From JBCCGI01 sp039029355 (GTDB lineage: Bacteria; Planctomycetota; UBA1135; GCA-002686595), in NCBI GenBank assembly GCA_039029355.1, contig JBCCGI010000036.1:1-64000 (forward strand): a stretch of 64,000 nucleotides of DNA, written 5' to 3'. Positions 1 to 8,557 of the stretch are shown here, piece after piece. Both the position numbers and the translations under genes were made by a program. The first letter of the stretch is position 1. Every line of letters starts with the position of its first letter. Below the pieces are notes generated by a model. The model searched no databases. It saw only the letters and a program-made list of their open reading frames with translations, and was not told where the DNA came from.

Positions 1-24
1 CCCCTTGACCGCGGCGGGCCAGCC

Positions 25-62
25 GGGGCGGGCGCGATGCCGATGCGGCTCGCGCCCGCCCC
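25..62 (+). terminator. Terminator-like hairpin after an upstream gene
   Basis: A perfect 12-bp inverted repeat (25-36 with 51-62, 14-nt loop) of almost pure G/C is followed by TTTGCCTTG. It lies before the first gene and probably ends a transcript entering from the left edge. The T tract is short, so termination is inferred. Confidence 0.55.
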
Positions 63-110
63 TTTGCCTTGCCCCTTGTGCGCACCTCGGGCGAAGCGGA
101 GGATGCCTGC

Positions 111-1451
111 GTGAGCGAGAGGCCGGTCTACAAGAAGGAGCGCCGCGCGCGTCCGCCCTGGGCCAACCTGCATCTGTGGCAGATCCAGTCGGTGCGCGAC
201 CTGATGTTGGTGGCGGGGCTCTTCGGGCTGCTGCTGCTCGGCAAGAAGCTGTCGCTCGTCACGGTTCCGTTGCTCCTGTCGCTGCTCGTCGCCTACCTCG
301 TCGAGCCCCTGGTGCAGCGCGCGACGCGCCTCTCGTGGGTCAGTCGCCGGCTGGCCGCCGGCGCGATGACCGTGCTCGGCGTGGTGCTCGTCATCGGGCC
401 GACGCTGGTCGGGGCCAGCTTCGCGCTGCTGCAGGGCATCCAGTTCGCGAGCAAGATCGCCGACCGCACCGAGGCCGTCATTCAGAGCGTCGACAAGCCC
501 GCCGACGAGGGCCTGACCGCGGAGCTCGGCGAGGGCGCCTGGCGCGACATCCGCGACCTGTTCGTCGACCTCAAGAACGACGCGCAGCTCCTTCAGAGGG
601 TAGAGCAGGGCAACGCGACGGCCGAGGAGCTCGAAGCCTCCCGCAGCGCTTCGGTGCTCGGCGTCGATAGCCGCGACCTCCTGAGCGGCGCGGACCTGAC
701 CATCCGCTGGGTGCGCGAGAACGCCACGCAGATCGGGCGCCAGGCGCTCACGACCGGCAAGGGAGCGCTGACGATGGCCGTGTCGACGGTCACGTCGATC
801 GGCAAGTTCTTCTTCGGCGCGTTCCTGACCGCGTTCTTCTTCTTCTTCGTGTGCTCGGGCTGGCCGGACGTGGTCGAGTTCGGGCAGGGCACGATCCCCG
901 AGGAGTACCGCACGCGCGCCGCGGCGATCCTCTCCAAGATGGACCGCGCGATCCACGGCTTCATCCGCGGCCGGCTGACGATCGGCTTCCTGCTCGGCAT
1001 CTTCTACACGATCGGCTTCTGGGTCATCGGAGTGCCCGCGCCGCTGCTGCTCGGGCCGATCGTCGCGGTGATCACGCTCATCCCCTATGCCGCGCTGCTC
1101 GCCATCCCGGTCGTGATGGTGCTGATGTGGCTGGAGGGCAACACCGGCGTGCGCGGCGGCTTCTGGTGGATCCTGATCGCGCCGTTCGTGCTGTATCAGA
1201 TCGGCCAGATCCTCGACGACTACGTGCTGACGCCGGCCATCCAGGGCCAGAGCACCGACCTGATGACGCCCGCGATCCTGTTCGCGTCGGTGGCGGGCGG
1301 CGTGCTGCTGGGCGTGTTCGGGCTGCTGGCGGCGATCCCGCTCGCGGCGTGCATCAAGATCCTCTGGAACGAGATCTTCTGGCCGCGGCTGAAGGCGTGG
1401 ACCGAGGGCAGGGCCCCCGATCCGCTGCCGTTCGACGACGAGAGCTTGTGA
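111..1451 (+). CDS. AI-2E family transporter (PF01594-type permease)
   Basis: This 446-residue integral membrane protein has the features of the AI-2E/YdbS-type permease family. A basic cytoplasmic N-terminus (KKERRARPP) is followed by a hydrophobic hairpin at about residues 40-70. A soluble insert of about 100 residues is next, then a hydrophobic stretch containing FFFFFV. The C-terminal block carries the family signatures (DDYVLTPAIQG, then a Gly/Leu-rich helix ending IPLAACIKILW). I chose the GTG at 111 because GGAGG lies 8 nt upstream; a TTG at 69 is also open but has no such site. Family members include AI-2 exporters, Na+/H+ antiporters and uncharacterised permeases, so the substrate is unknown. 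It converges on the next gene. Confidence 0.85.
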   Translation: MSERPVYKKERRARPPWANLHLWQIQSVRDLMLVAGLFGLLLLGKKLSLVTVPLLLSLLVAYLVEPLVQRATRLSWVSRRLAAGAMTVLGVVLVIGPTLVGASFALLQGIQFASKIADRTEAVIQSVDKPADEGLTAELGEGAWRDIRDLFVDLKNDAQLLQRVEQGNATAEELEASRSASVLGVDSRDLLSGADLTIRWVRENATQIGRQALTTGKGALTMAVSTVTSIGKFFFGAFLTAFFFFFVCSGWPDVVEFGQGTIPEEYRTRAAAILSKMDRAIHGFIRGRLTIGFLLGIFYTIGFWVIGVPAPLLLGPIVAVITLIPYAALLAIPVVMVLMWLEGNTGVRGGFWWILIAPFVLYQIGQILDDYVLTPAIQGQSTDLMTPAILFASVAGGVLLGVFGLLAAIPLAACIKILWNEIFWPRLKAWTEGRAPDPLPFDDESL

Positions 1452-1477
1452 GCCGAGCGGCTGCGGCGGCCGGGTAG

Positions 1478-4072
1478 CTACTCGGTGCCGACGACCACGT
1501 CGAGCGCGTTGGCGAAGCGCACGCCGGTCGCGTCGATCGAGCCGCCCTGCACGCACACGAAGATCCCGACGGTCTCGCACACGAAGGGCACGTTGAGCTG
1601 GAACGGCGTGCCCGGGAGCGGGTTGGAGACCGCGAAGCCCGGCGGCGACGGGTCGCAGAGCAGCGTCCCGAACGCGCTCGGCAGGTTGACCGCCGTGAAC
1701 GAGATGCCGAGGAAGTCGACCAGCGCTCCGGGCTGGAAGGTCGTGTGGTCGATGCGCGGGTCCCACACCTCGCCCAGGATCGGCGCGCTGGTGGCTCCCG
1801 GCAGGAGCGCGTCCGGGTTCGGGGGCTCGCCGAGGCGCACCGTCTCGGTCGCGACGACGTGGCCGCAGACGCTGTTCTCGAACCAGGCCACGTCGTCGGT
1901 GCCGGGCGCGGCCGCCAGCACGTCCACCGCGCCGTCGCCGTCCAGGTCCGCCGCGCACACCTCGCGGACGCCCGAGGCCACGCCGACCGGGTCCGCCGGC
2001 GCGAAGGCGCCCAGCCCGTTGACGTTGGCGTACCACACCACGCGGTTCGCGTCGGTCAGCCCCGCCACCACGTCGGGGTCGCCGTCCCCGTCGACGTCGG
2101 CCGCGCCCAGGCTCTGCGCGGAGCCGCCGCCGAGCTCGACGAACTGGGGCAGGCCGAAGGCGCCGAGACCGTCGGTGTTCTCATACCACGTGATCGACGC
2201 GTCCCCCAGCGTGCTCACCAGCACGTCGGGGTCGCCGTCGGTGTCGAGGTCGGCGGCGGCCGCGGTCTGGGGCAGATAGCTCGACGGGTTGATCGGCTGC
2301 GGGCTCCCGAAGGTACCGGCGCCGTCGGTGTTCTCGTGCCATCCGACGAAGCCCCCGAAGAGCGCGGTGGACACCGCGTCGAGGTCGCCGTCGCCGTCCA
2401 CGTCGGCCGCCGCCACCGCCGAGGCGCCGAGCGCGGCGGCGCTGATGACCTGTGCCGTCGAGAAGGCGCCGGCGCCGTCATCGTTCTCGTGCCACGCGAC
2501 GACGCCCGCGCCGCCGGGCGCGGCGAAGAGCAGGTCGCAGTCGCCGTCGCCGTCGACGTCGGCGGCAGCGAGGTCGCTGAGCTTGTCCGCGGTCAGCGAG
2601 ATCGTCTGCCCCGGCCCGAACGCGCCGGCCCCGTCCAGGTTCTCGAACCACTCGATCGTGTCGTCGAGCTCCGAGCCCGCGACCGCGTCCTGGTCGCCGT
2701 CGCCGTCGAGATCGCACGGGACCACCGCGCTCGCGCCGTCGGCGGCGTTCGTCAGAACGGCCAGATCCCAGACCTCGCCGTCGCCTCCGACGTTCTCGTA
2801 CCACTGCACCTTGTCGTCGTCCGTCGAGGCCGACAGCGCGTCGAGATCGCCGTCGCCGTCGAGGTCCGCCACCGCCACCGCGCGCGGAGCGTCCGCGGCC
2901 GGCGCGATGCGCCGTGGCGTGCCGAAGGCCGCGCCGGGGCCGACGTTCGGCGCCCAGGCCACGATGTTGTCGTCCTGCGCCGCGTACAGCACGTCGCCGC
3001 GCCCGTCGCCGTTGAGGTCCGCGGCGAAGACCGAGCGCGCGTCGGCGGCGAGCGAGTCGACGACCACGGTCTCGGGCCCGAACGACCCCAGGCCGTCGGC
3101 GTTCTCGTACCACGCGACCCGGTTGGCCTCACCCCACGAGGCGAGCAGGTCGAGGTCGAGGTCGCCGTCGAGGTCCGCCGCGAAGCATCCGGTCGCATCG
3201 TCGGCATGCGCGGACACGGCCTGCTTCGGTCCGAAGGTGCCCAGCCCGTCCAGGTTCTCGCTCCAGGCGAGCTCGCCGGCGCCGCCCGGCGCGCTCGCGA
3301 AGAGCGCGTCGCGGTCGCCGTCGCCGTCCAGGTCGAAGGCCGCCACCGCGCGCGCCCCGGGCGCGTCCGCGGCGACGTCGCCGGCCGCGGTGAACCCGCC
3401 GCCGCCGTCGTTCCGGTGCCACACGAGGCCCACCCCGCTCGCCGACGAGCTCAGCACGTCCGCGTCGCCGTCGCCGTCCAGGTCGGCGGCCGCTACCGCC
3501 GCGGCGCCCTGGGCTTGGCCGGCCACGAGCTGCTTGGCTCCGAAGGTGCCCAGGCCGTCGAGGTTCGCGTACCAGATCACGGCGCCGTCGAGGGCAGAGG
3601 TGCACACCACGTCGAGGTCGCCGTCGCCGTCCAGGTCCTCGGCCGCGACCGCGTGGACCCCGTCGATATCGGCGCCGAAGACGCGCTCCGGCCCGAAGGC
3701 GCCGGCGCCGTCGGTGTTCTCGAACCACGACACGCGGTCGAGCTCGAAGTCCGCCAGCAGCACGTCCGCATCGAAGTCGCCGTCGAGGTCCGCCGCGAAG
3801 ACCCCGAGCGGCAGCGCGGCCTCGGTGGTCAGGAACTGGCGCGGCTCAAAGGTGCCCTCGCCGTCGACGTTCTCGTACCAGGCGCAGGTGCCGTCGAAGC
3901 GCGAGATCGACACCACGTCGCGGTCGCCGTCACCGTCCAGGTCGGCCGCCAGGGCCGCTTCGGCGCCGCTCGAGCGGCTCGCAAGGCTCTTCGCGGAGCT
4001 GAACTCCTGGGCGGCGGCCGGGGCGCCCGCCGCGAGGAGCAGCAGCGTCGGGAGGGTCGCTCGTCGATGCAT
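1478..4072 (-). CDS. Secreted FG-GAP/VCBS propeller protein with 14 repeats and shared C-terminal module
   Basis: This 864-residue exported protein starts with a signal peptide (MHRRATLPTLLLLAAGAPAAA then QEFSS). That places the start at the ATG at 4072 rather than at upstream in-frame codons. Fourteen repeats of about 47 residues follow, each with a Ca-binding-like D-L-D-G-D-G-D loop and a WYEN-DG-G-FG segment, as in the FG-GAP_3/VCBS family (PF13517). Fourteen units suggest two seven-bladed propellers. The last ~130 residues are a separate module beginning near VWDPRIDHT and ending FANALDVVVGTE. It is closely related to the C-terminus of the protein at 50784-53360. Likely extracellular or surface-bound; the ligand is unknown. 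Confidence 0.85.
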   Translation of the reverse strand: MHRRATLPTLLLLAAGAPAAAQEFSSAKSLASRSSGAEAALAADLDGDGDRDVVSISRFDGTCAWYENVDGEGTFEPRQFLTTEAALPLGVFAADLDGDFDADVLLADFELDRVSWFENTDGAGAFGPERVFGADIDGVHAVAAEDLDGDGDLDVVCTSALDGAVIWYANLDGLGTFGAKQLVAGQAQGAAAVAAADLDGDGDADVLSSSASGVGLVWHRNDGGGGFTAAGDVAADAPGARAVAAFDLDGDGDRDALFASAPGGAGELAWSENLDGLGTFGPKQAVSAHADDATGCFAADLDGDLDLDLLASWGEANRVAWYENADGLGSFGPETVVVDSLAADARSVFAADLNGDGRGDVLYAAQDDNIVAWAPNVGPGAAFGTPRRIAPAADAPRAVAVADLDGDGDLDALSASTDDDKVQWYENVGGDGEVWDLAVLTNAADGASAVVPCDLDGDGDQDAVAGSELDDTIEWFENLDGAGAFGPGQTISLTADKLSDLAAADVDGDGDCDLLFAAPGGAGVVAWHENDDGAGAFSTAQVISAAALGASAVAAADVDGDGDLDAVSTALFGGFVGWHENTDGAGTFGSPQPINPSSYLPQTAAAADLDTDGDPDVLVSTLGDASITWYENTDGLGAFGLPQFVELGGGSAQSLGAADVDGDGDPDVVAGLTDANRVVWYANVNGLGAFAPADPVGVASGVREVCAADLDGDGAVDVLAAAPGTDDVAWFENSVCGHVVATETVRLGEPPNPDALLPGATSAPILGEVWDPRIDHTTFQPGALVDFLGISFTAVNLPSAFGTLLCDPSPPGFAVSNPLPGTPFQLNVPFVCETVGIFVCVQGGSIDATGVRFANALDVVVGTE

Positions 4073-4280
4073 GCAGGGGGCGAGCGCTAACGAGGGGCGC
4101 GCTCGCGCTCCGAGGGTGACCCGTGCGGGCCTGACGCACAAGCCACCACAGGGCGTTTCCTAGGCCCTCGTCGCGGCGCGCCGCCGCGCCGCGGTCCGCG
4201 GGGCAGGAGTACACTCGAGGCCCGTCGACGCTCCGCCTCGCCGCCCGACCCGGACGGCGGTCTTCCAGCATGAGTCCCCC

Positions 4281-5641
4281 ATGCGCCGCTCCTTCGTCCT
4301 CGCCGCCTCGCTCGCCCTCGCCCAGGTCTCGCCGGGGGCTCCGTTTGGGACCGGCGACGGAGCGGTCGCGCTCCCGCCCGACACGATCGCGGTGGTGACG
4401 ACCGACGGGCTCTTCGTGCCGAGCGCGACCAGCTCCACGCCGCAGATCTCCGTGCCGAGCGCGGCCTGCCCCGGCGCGTCGAGCTTCGTGCGCCCCGCGG
4501 TCGAGTGGGAGCCGGGCACCAGCTGCTTGCTGGTCGCCGCGGGACCGGGGCTGTTCCGCGTCTGCGTCGACTCGTTGGCCGGCGGGCTCTACACGGTCGT
4601 CGACGTCACCCCGGCGACGGCGACGCCGATGGACCTCTACGACCTGGACGTCAACCCGGGGACGGGCGAGCTCTACCTCTTCGATCAGGCAACCGGCACG
4701 GTCGAGCGCTACGCGCCGCCGTTCGCGGCGGGGATGGTCTCGGACCTCTCGATCCCCGTGCCGGCCGGTACGCGCTGCATGGCCCTCGACAGCCGCACGA
4801 TCCCGGCCTCGGTGCTCGCCGGCGGCACCGCGGGCGTGACGCGCCTCTTCCCCGGCGGCGCCAGCGAGAACGTGAGCGATCTCGCCTTCGTCGCCGGCGT
4901 GGATCAGGACCCGCAGAAGATCGGCGGCCTCGGCACGTACGTCACCAGCGGCTCGAACCAGGTGGGCTCGCGGGCCCGTCGCCCGACGTCCTGGTGTCGA
5001 TGAGCCACATGCCGGGCTGCGACCCGCTCGCGGTCGGCCCGCTCGACGTCGAGTGGGACCCGACGAAAAAGCGCGCCTTCGTGCTGGCCGCCGACGGCAC
5101 GAACCCGAGCTGCGGCGGCGGCTTTGCGGTCGGCCCGAACCACGTGATCGGCTTCGCCACGGCGCAGATCCCGGGGTGGATCGGGCCCGAGGTCTACACA
5201 CACGCCTTCGGGTCGGGCATCACCGGCACCAACGGCGACCTGGCCTACGTGCACGCGGACTTCGCGTTCGTCACGCCCTATGGCGCCGACTGCTTCGGCG
5301 GCACGCCTTCGGGGGTCGCGCTCGACGCGGTCCAGCTGCCGGTCGTCGGCTTTCCGCTGTTGACGCTCGAGCTGAGCTCGGCGCCGCCCACCAGCCCGGC
5401 GGTGCTCGTCGTTGGCTACGACCCGCTGGACCTGCCGGTCACGGGCGGCTGCCTGCTGCTCGTCAGCCCGACCTACCTGGTGGCGCTGGGGAGCACGACC
5501 TCGGCCGGCGAGGCGGCGGCCGACGTGCCGGTCCCACCGGGCTTCCCGGCCGGCACCGACGTGTTCTTCCAGGGCGCGGTCGCGGCAGGCGCGAGCTGGT
5601 CGCTGAGCCAGGGCCTGCAGGTCCACGTCGGGTTGAAGTAG
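4281..5641 (+). pseudogene. Secreted protein with shared C-terminal module, interrupted by one frameshift
   Basis: Two reading frames together encode one protein of about 453 residues. The first (4281 to about 4965) starts with a signal peptide (MRRSFVLAASLALAQVSPG) and continues with residues such as GTGELYLFDQATGTVERY, as in secreted sugar/NHL-like proteins. Near 4960-4972 the coding sense moves to another frame, which continues with PDVLVSMSHMPGCDPLAVG and ends FPAGTDVFFQGAV...LQVHVGLK. This end is a member of the C-terminal module found across the window. One missing base in the GGTGGGCTCGC stretch explains the break; staying in the first frame gives a stop at 5003. Sequencing error, real mutation and programmed slippage cannot be told apart here. 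Function unknown. Confidence 0.7.
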
Positions 5642-5722
5642 GTCGAGCGGGAGGGATCCGTTCGTAGGTCGCGCGCGGCGCCCCGGCGCAGACGGCGTCT
5701 TCGCAGCGCGGGTCCCCGGGTC

Positions 5723-5821
5723 CCCGGCGACCCGACAGGCCCGGCGACCCGACAGGCCCGGCGACCCGACAGGCCCGGCGACCCGGCGACCCGGCGACCC
5801 GGCGACCCGGCGACCCGGCGG
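5723..5821. repeat. Two adjoining GC-rich tandem repeats (17 bp x3, then 8 bp x5)
   Basis: Three perfect copies of the 17-mer CCCGGCGACCCGACAGG (5723-5773) are followed directly by five copies of the 8-mer CGGCGACC (5776-5815) and a partial sixth. The 8-mer is contained in the 17-mer, so one array probably arose from the other by slippage. It lies in the 383-bp gap before rpsD and has no spacers or convincing coding sense. Confidence 0.9.
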
Positions 5822-5959
5822 CTCGACGGCCTGTCGTGCGGGCGGCGCCGCCGCTCCCTGATCCCTCCCGGGGGGCGTCTGGGGCGCGCCCGGCTCGGGT
5901 CGGAGCAACTGCGGCCCAAAAGCGCTGGACAGGATGAGGCTTGGCTTTACCCTACCCTC

Positions 5960-5982
5960 TGAGACTGCGTCTCAATTGCACA
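5960..5982. promoter_or_regulatory. Fur-like 7-1-7 palindrome upstream of rpsD
   Basis: TGAGACTGCGTCTCA (5960-5974) is a perfect inverted repeat, followed by ATTGCACA. It lies about 50 bp before the rpsD start in a local A/T-richer patch. The same TGAGA-N5-TCTCA core with a similar right flank recurs at 7371-7391. The geometry matches the 7-1-7 form of Fur-family operators, but the bases are not the classic ones and no regulator is encoded nearby. Operator function is inferred. Confidence 0.5.
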
Positions 5983-6024
5983 CACACCCCATAAACCGAA
6001 TCACCGAATCCCGAAGGACGACCC

Positions 6025-6648
6025 GTGGGACGCTACACCGGACCGAAATGGAAGCTGGCACGCAGGGAAGGCATGGACCTCTACAGCCGGGGCCTGGCCG
6101 TGGGCCTCGACACTCCCCTGACCCGTCGCGACTACCCGCCCGGAATGCACTCCCAACGCAGGACCAAGCTCAGTGAGTACGGGCTTCGCCTCCGGGAGAA
6201 ACAGAAGCTCAAGCGCATCTACGGGGTCCGCGAGCGGCAGTGCGAACGGTACTTCCGCGAAGCCGTGCGGATGAAGGGCGACGCGGGCAAGAACCTGCTG
6301 GCCCTCATGGAGCGCCGGCTGGACTCCGCCGTGACGAACGCCGGCTTCGCGCGGACGATTGCCCAGGCGCGCCAGATGGTGGTCCACGGGCACATCCGCG
6401 TCAGCAACCGCAGGGTCGACATCCCTTCCTATCAGGTTGGCCCCGGCGAGATCATCGAGCCGGCGCCCAAGGAGGCGTCCGCGAAGATGGTCGAGGAGAA
6501 CCTCGACATCACCAAGATGACGCCCATCCCCTCCTGGATGGACGTCGACCGCTCGGCGAAGAAGGCGACGATCACCGGCCTGCCGACCCGAGAGGACTTC
6601 CCCTACCCGATTCTCGAGAGCCTCGTGATCGAGTTCTACTCCCGGTGA
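6025..6648 (+). CDS. rpsD: 30S ribosomal protein S4
   Basis: S4 binds 16S rRNA early in assembly of the small ribosomal subunit. This 207-residue protein has the usual length and full S4 architecture: an N-terminal region (MGRYTGPKWKLARREGMDLY), then an S4 RNA-binding domain from about residue 98 (RRLDSAVTNAGFARTIAQAR, VHGHIRVSNRRVDIPSY). The N-terminal zinc-binding cysteines of some S4 proteins are absent. The start is GTG at 6025, with AAGGA 6 nt upstream. It is not beside rpsM, rpsK or rpoA as in the common alpha operon; its only close neighbour is a small hypothetical gene 29 bp downstream. A palindrome at 5960 may be its operator. Confidence 0.97.
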   Translation: MGRYTGPKWKLARREGMDLYSRGLAVGLDTPLTRRDYPPGMHSQRRTKLSEYGLRLREKQKLKRIYGVRERQCERYFREAVRMKGDAGKNLLALMERRLDSAVTNAGFARTIAQARQMVVHGHIRVSNRRVDIPSYQVGPGEIIEPAPKEASAKMVEENLDITKMTPIPSWMDVDRSAKKATITGLPTREDFPYPILESLVIEFYSR

Positions 6649-6677
6649 GCCGTCGAGACCCAGCCGCTGCACACGCC

Positions 6678-6998
6678 ATGTTTGTCTTCCTTCACGAGGC
6701 CCGCAACGTCGTCGCGCTCCTCGAGCAAGTCACTCCTCCCCACGCCGATATCTACACCTGGATCGTCGCAGACGACCCGTACGCGGCCGAGCTGCGGGCC
6801 CGCGAGTTGATCCGCGAGGCGGGCTGGGCGCCGCTGCAGCTGGTCGAGGGCCGGCGCGTCGAGCGCACCGACTACGCCGACGAGCCCGAGGCCCTGGAGC
6901 TCTTTGACGAGGCCGCCGAGCTGGGCAACTGCATGGTCATCTGGGGCCGTGCCGAGGAGCTCCCGATCCGCTGCCCGGTCCACGACCCCCCCGCCTAG
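6678..6998 (+). CDS. Small conserved-looking protein of unknown function downstream of rpsD
   Basis: This gene encodes 106 residues and begins 29 bp after rpsD on the same strand, so it is probably cotranscribed with it. The protein is soluble and acidic, has no signal peptide, and contains aromatic and charged segments (DIYTWIVADDPYAAELRARELIREAGW; LFDEAAELGNCMVIWG) that look like a compact alpha/beta fold. I do not recognise the family. Codon use (G/C at third positions) matches real genes around it, and an inverted repeat follows at 7056. A role linked to translation is only suggested by position. Confidence 0.65.
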   Translation: MFVFLHEARNVVALLEQVTPPHADIYTWIVADDPYAAELRARELIREAGWAPLQLVEGRRVERTDYADEPEALELFDEAAELGNCMVIWGRAEELPIRCPVHDPPA

Positions 6999-7055
6999 CG
7001 CGGCCTCGATTCCGAACCGGGCCGGCGCCGTCCAGCCCGGTCCGGAGTTGGAGCC

Positions 7056-7087
7056 ACCGGGCCCAGCAGCTCGCGGCTGGGCCCGGT
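7056..7087 (+). terminator. Perfect 12-bp hairpin after the rpsD unit
   Basis: ACCGGGCCCAGC (7056-7067) pairs fully with GCTGGGCCCGGT (7076-7087) around an 8-nt loop. It lies 58 bp after the small gene that follows rpsD. No T tract follows, so it may be a transcript-end stabiliser rather than a true intrinsic terminator. The rest of the 6999-7473 gap holds only the palindrome at 7369. Confidence 0.5.
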
Positions 7088-7368
7088 CTCGCAGCCCGCG
7101 AAGAGGAGCAGGTCGGGCGACGCCGCTCCCTTCCCACCGTTCACCTTGGCTTCCTGCCCCCGGCGAGCACCGTCATGGACGGGAGCGTCTGAGACGGAAC
7201 GGAAGCCCGCCCGGGCATACAGGGCGTCGGAGACGGGAAAAGGACGCCGCCGAGGCTCCCCCGCGGCGCAACGCGCGGATGCGGCCGGGCCCGCGCGCCT
7301 CCCGACCTGGAACCTCGCCCAAAAAGACTCCGCCTTGCCGGTTGCGGCCCCCGCCCAGCAGATTTAGA

Positions 7369-7392
7369 TTGAGACGCAATCTCAACTGCAAA
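7369..7392. promoter_or_regulatory. Second Fur-like palindrome, upstream of a secreted-protein gene
   Basis: TTGAGACGCAATCTCAA (7369-7385) has 6-bp arms around a 5-bp centre and is followed by CTGCAAA. Aligned with the site at 5960, both read TGAGAC-N4-TCTCAAYTGCAMA. It lies about 90 bp before the ATG at 7474 in an A/T-richer patch, as expected for a promoter region. Binding by a Fur-family or other dimeric regulator is inferred. Confidence 0.5.
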
Positions 7393-7473
7393 GAGCAAAC
7401 GAGACTCAGTCGTAGCAAGGCGTGCGCTCCCCGCAATCGCGTCCTGCTGCGCCCCAACCCGACACAGAATCCA

Positions 7474-8439
7474 ATGCGCCTTTCCGTCACTCTCCTCTCC
7501 GCGGGCTTCGCGCTCGCCGCGCCGGCCCTGACCAGCGCCCAGTTCGAGAACCCCCAGACCCCCGCGTTCGCCGGCACCACCGGTGCCGAGTTCAGCGCCT
7601 GGGATTGCTTCACCATCCCCTTCGGCGCGGGCAACGCCCCGGACGACCCCGAGACCACGTCCGACGACGCGTTCGTTCAGCAGAACACCCCCGGCGCGAT
7701 CATCACCTCGACGTGCAACATCTATCACCCCTTCGACATCCCGACGTACACGATCAGTGACTCGGGCCCCGGCGACCTGGTCGAGCTGCACTTCCAGTTC
7801 CGCGCCCTCGGCAACCCGATCGACGTCGACAGCGCGATGCTGAGCTACGTCGACTCCTCGTCGACGACCGTCATGCTCCCCGCGACGACGCTGACCGACG
7901 TTGGCGCCATCAGCGGCCAGGAAGTGCTCTACACGTGGGACCTCAGCGGCATCGCCGACGAGATCACCTCCTACGAGATCGGCCTCGCGTCGACCGGCAA
8001 CAACACGAGCCTCGACGGCGTCCTGCTGAACTCGCTCTGGGACGTCAACGCCCTGGAGTCCGACGTGGACACCATCTCGGCCTCGCTCGGCGGCACGCAG
8101 ACCTTCTCGCTGGACGCCGGCTCGCAGTTCGGCGGCGAGCTCTACTTCTTCCTCGGTAGCGCCAGCGGCACCGCCCCCGGCTTCAGCTTCCAGGGCTTCC
8201 AGATCGACCTGAACCCGGACTTCTACACCAACGTGCTCGCGAGCCCGAACCCGGGCTTCTTCCCGGCTAGCTTCGGCAGCCTGGACGGTGCGGGCCGCGC
8301 CACCGCGCAGTTCATCGCGTCCGCCGGCTTCATCCCCGGCGCCGTCACGATCCACCACGCGTACGCCGTGCTCGACGCCAGCACCGGCACCGCGCTTCTG
8401 GCGGTCAGCAACTCCGAAGTGCTGAACGTGACCTTCTAA
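7474..8439 (+). CDS. Secreted protein of unknown function with shared C-terminal module (His variant)
   Basis: This 321-residue protein begins with a clear signal peptide (MRLSVTLLSAGFALAAPALTSAQ). Residues 24-190 are Ser/Thr/Asp-rich and contain segments such as NIYHPFDIPTYTISDSGPGDLVELHFQF, suggesting a beta-sandwich; I do not recognise a family. From about residue 205 it matches the C-terminus of its neighbour at 8558-10189. Both have a Y-F-L-GS-SGT-PG strand, two residues of the form HH (TIHHAY here), and a final strand ending VLNVTF. The upstream palindrome at 7369 is the likely control site, and a strong hairpin at 8468 ends the transcript. Probably exported to periplasm or surface. Confidence 0.8.
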   Translation: MRLSVTLLSAGFALAAPALTSAQFENPQTPAFAGTTGAEFSAWDCFTIPFGAGNAPDDPETTSDDAFVQQNTPGAIITSTCNIYHPFDIPTYTISDSGPGDLVELHFQFRALGNPIDVDSAMLSYVDSSSTTVMLPATTLTDVGAISGQEVLYTWDLSGIADEITSYEIGLASTGNNTSLDGVLLNSLWDVNALESDVDTISASLGGTQTFSLDAGSQFGGELYFFLGSASGTAPGFSFQGFQIDLNPDFYTNVLASPNPGFFPASFGSLDGAGRATAQFIASAGFIPGAVTIHHAYAVLDASTGTALLAVSNSEVLNVTF

Positions 8440-8467
8440 GACCCCGAGCTTCCCACGGGGCCATGTC

Positions 8468-8505
8468 GGGGGCGGAGGGCTAAGCGCTCTCCGCCCCCAC
8501 TTTCA
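8468..8505 (+). terminator. Intrinsic terminator
   Basis: GGGGGCGGAG (8468-8477) pairs perfectly with CTCCGCCCCC (8489-8498) around an 11-nt loop, followed by ACTTTCA. It sits 29 bp after the stop of the 7474 gene and separates it from the next. Confidence 0.75.
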
Positions 8506-8557
8506 CATATCGCGACCTCCACTCCTCGTCCCGCCGCACTCTCCCTCGAAGTCCGCC

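Noticed and set aside
1745..4090. 781-residue plus-strand frame opposite the first 14-repeat protein
   Set aside because: It only reflects the complementary repeats (VAVAVEV-type runs); no start signal or domain.
4960..4972. Programmed -1 ribosomal frameshift
   Set aside because: There is no clear X-XXY-YYZ slippery heptamer or downstream pseudoknot at this place; a single-base indel is simpler.
5723..5821. Possible CRISPR array
   Set aside because: Repeats are 17 and 8 bp, directly joined and without spacers; no cas genes are nearby.
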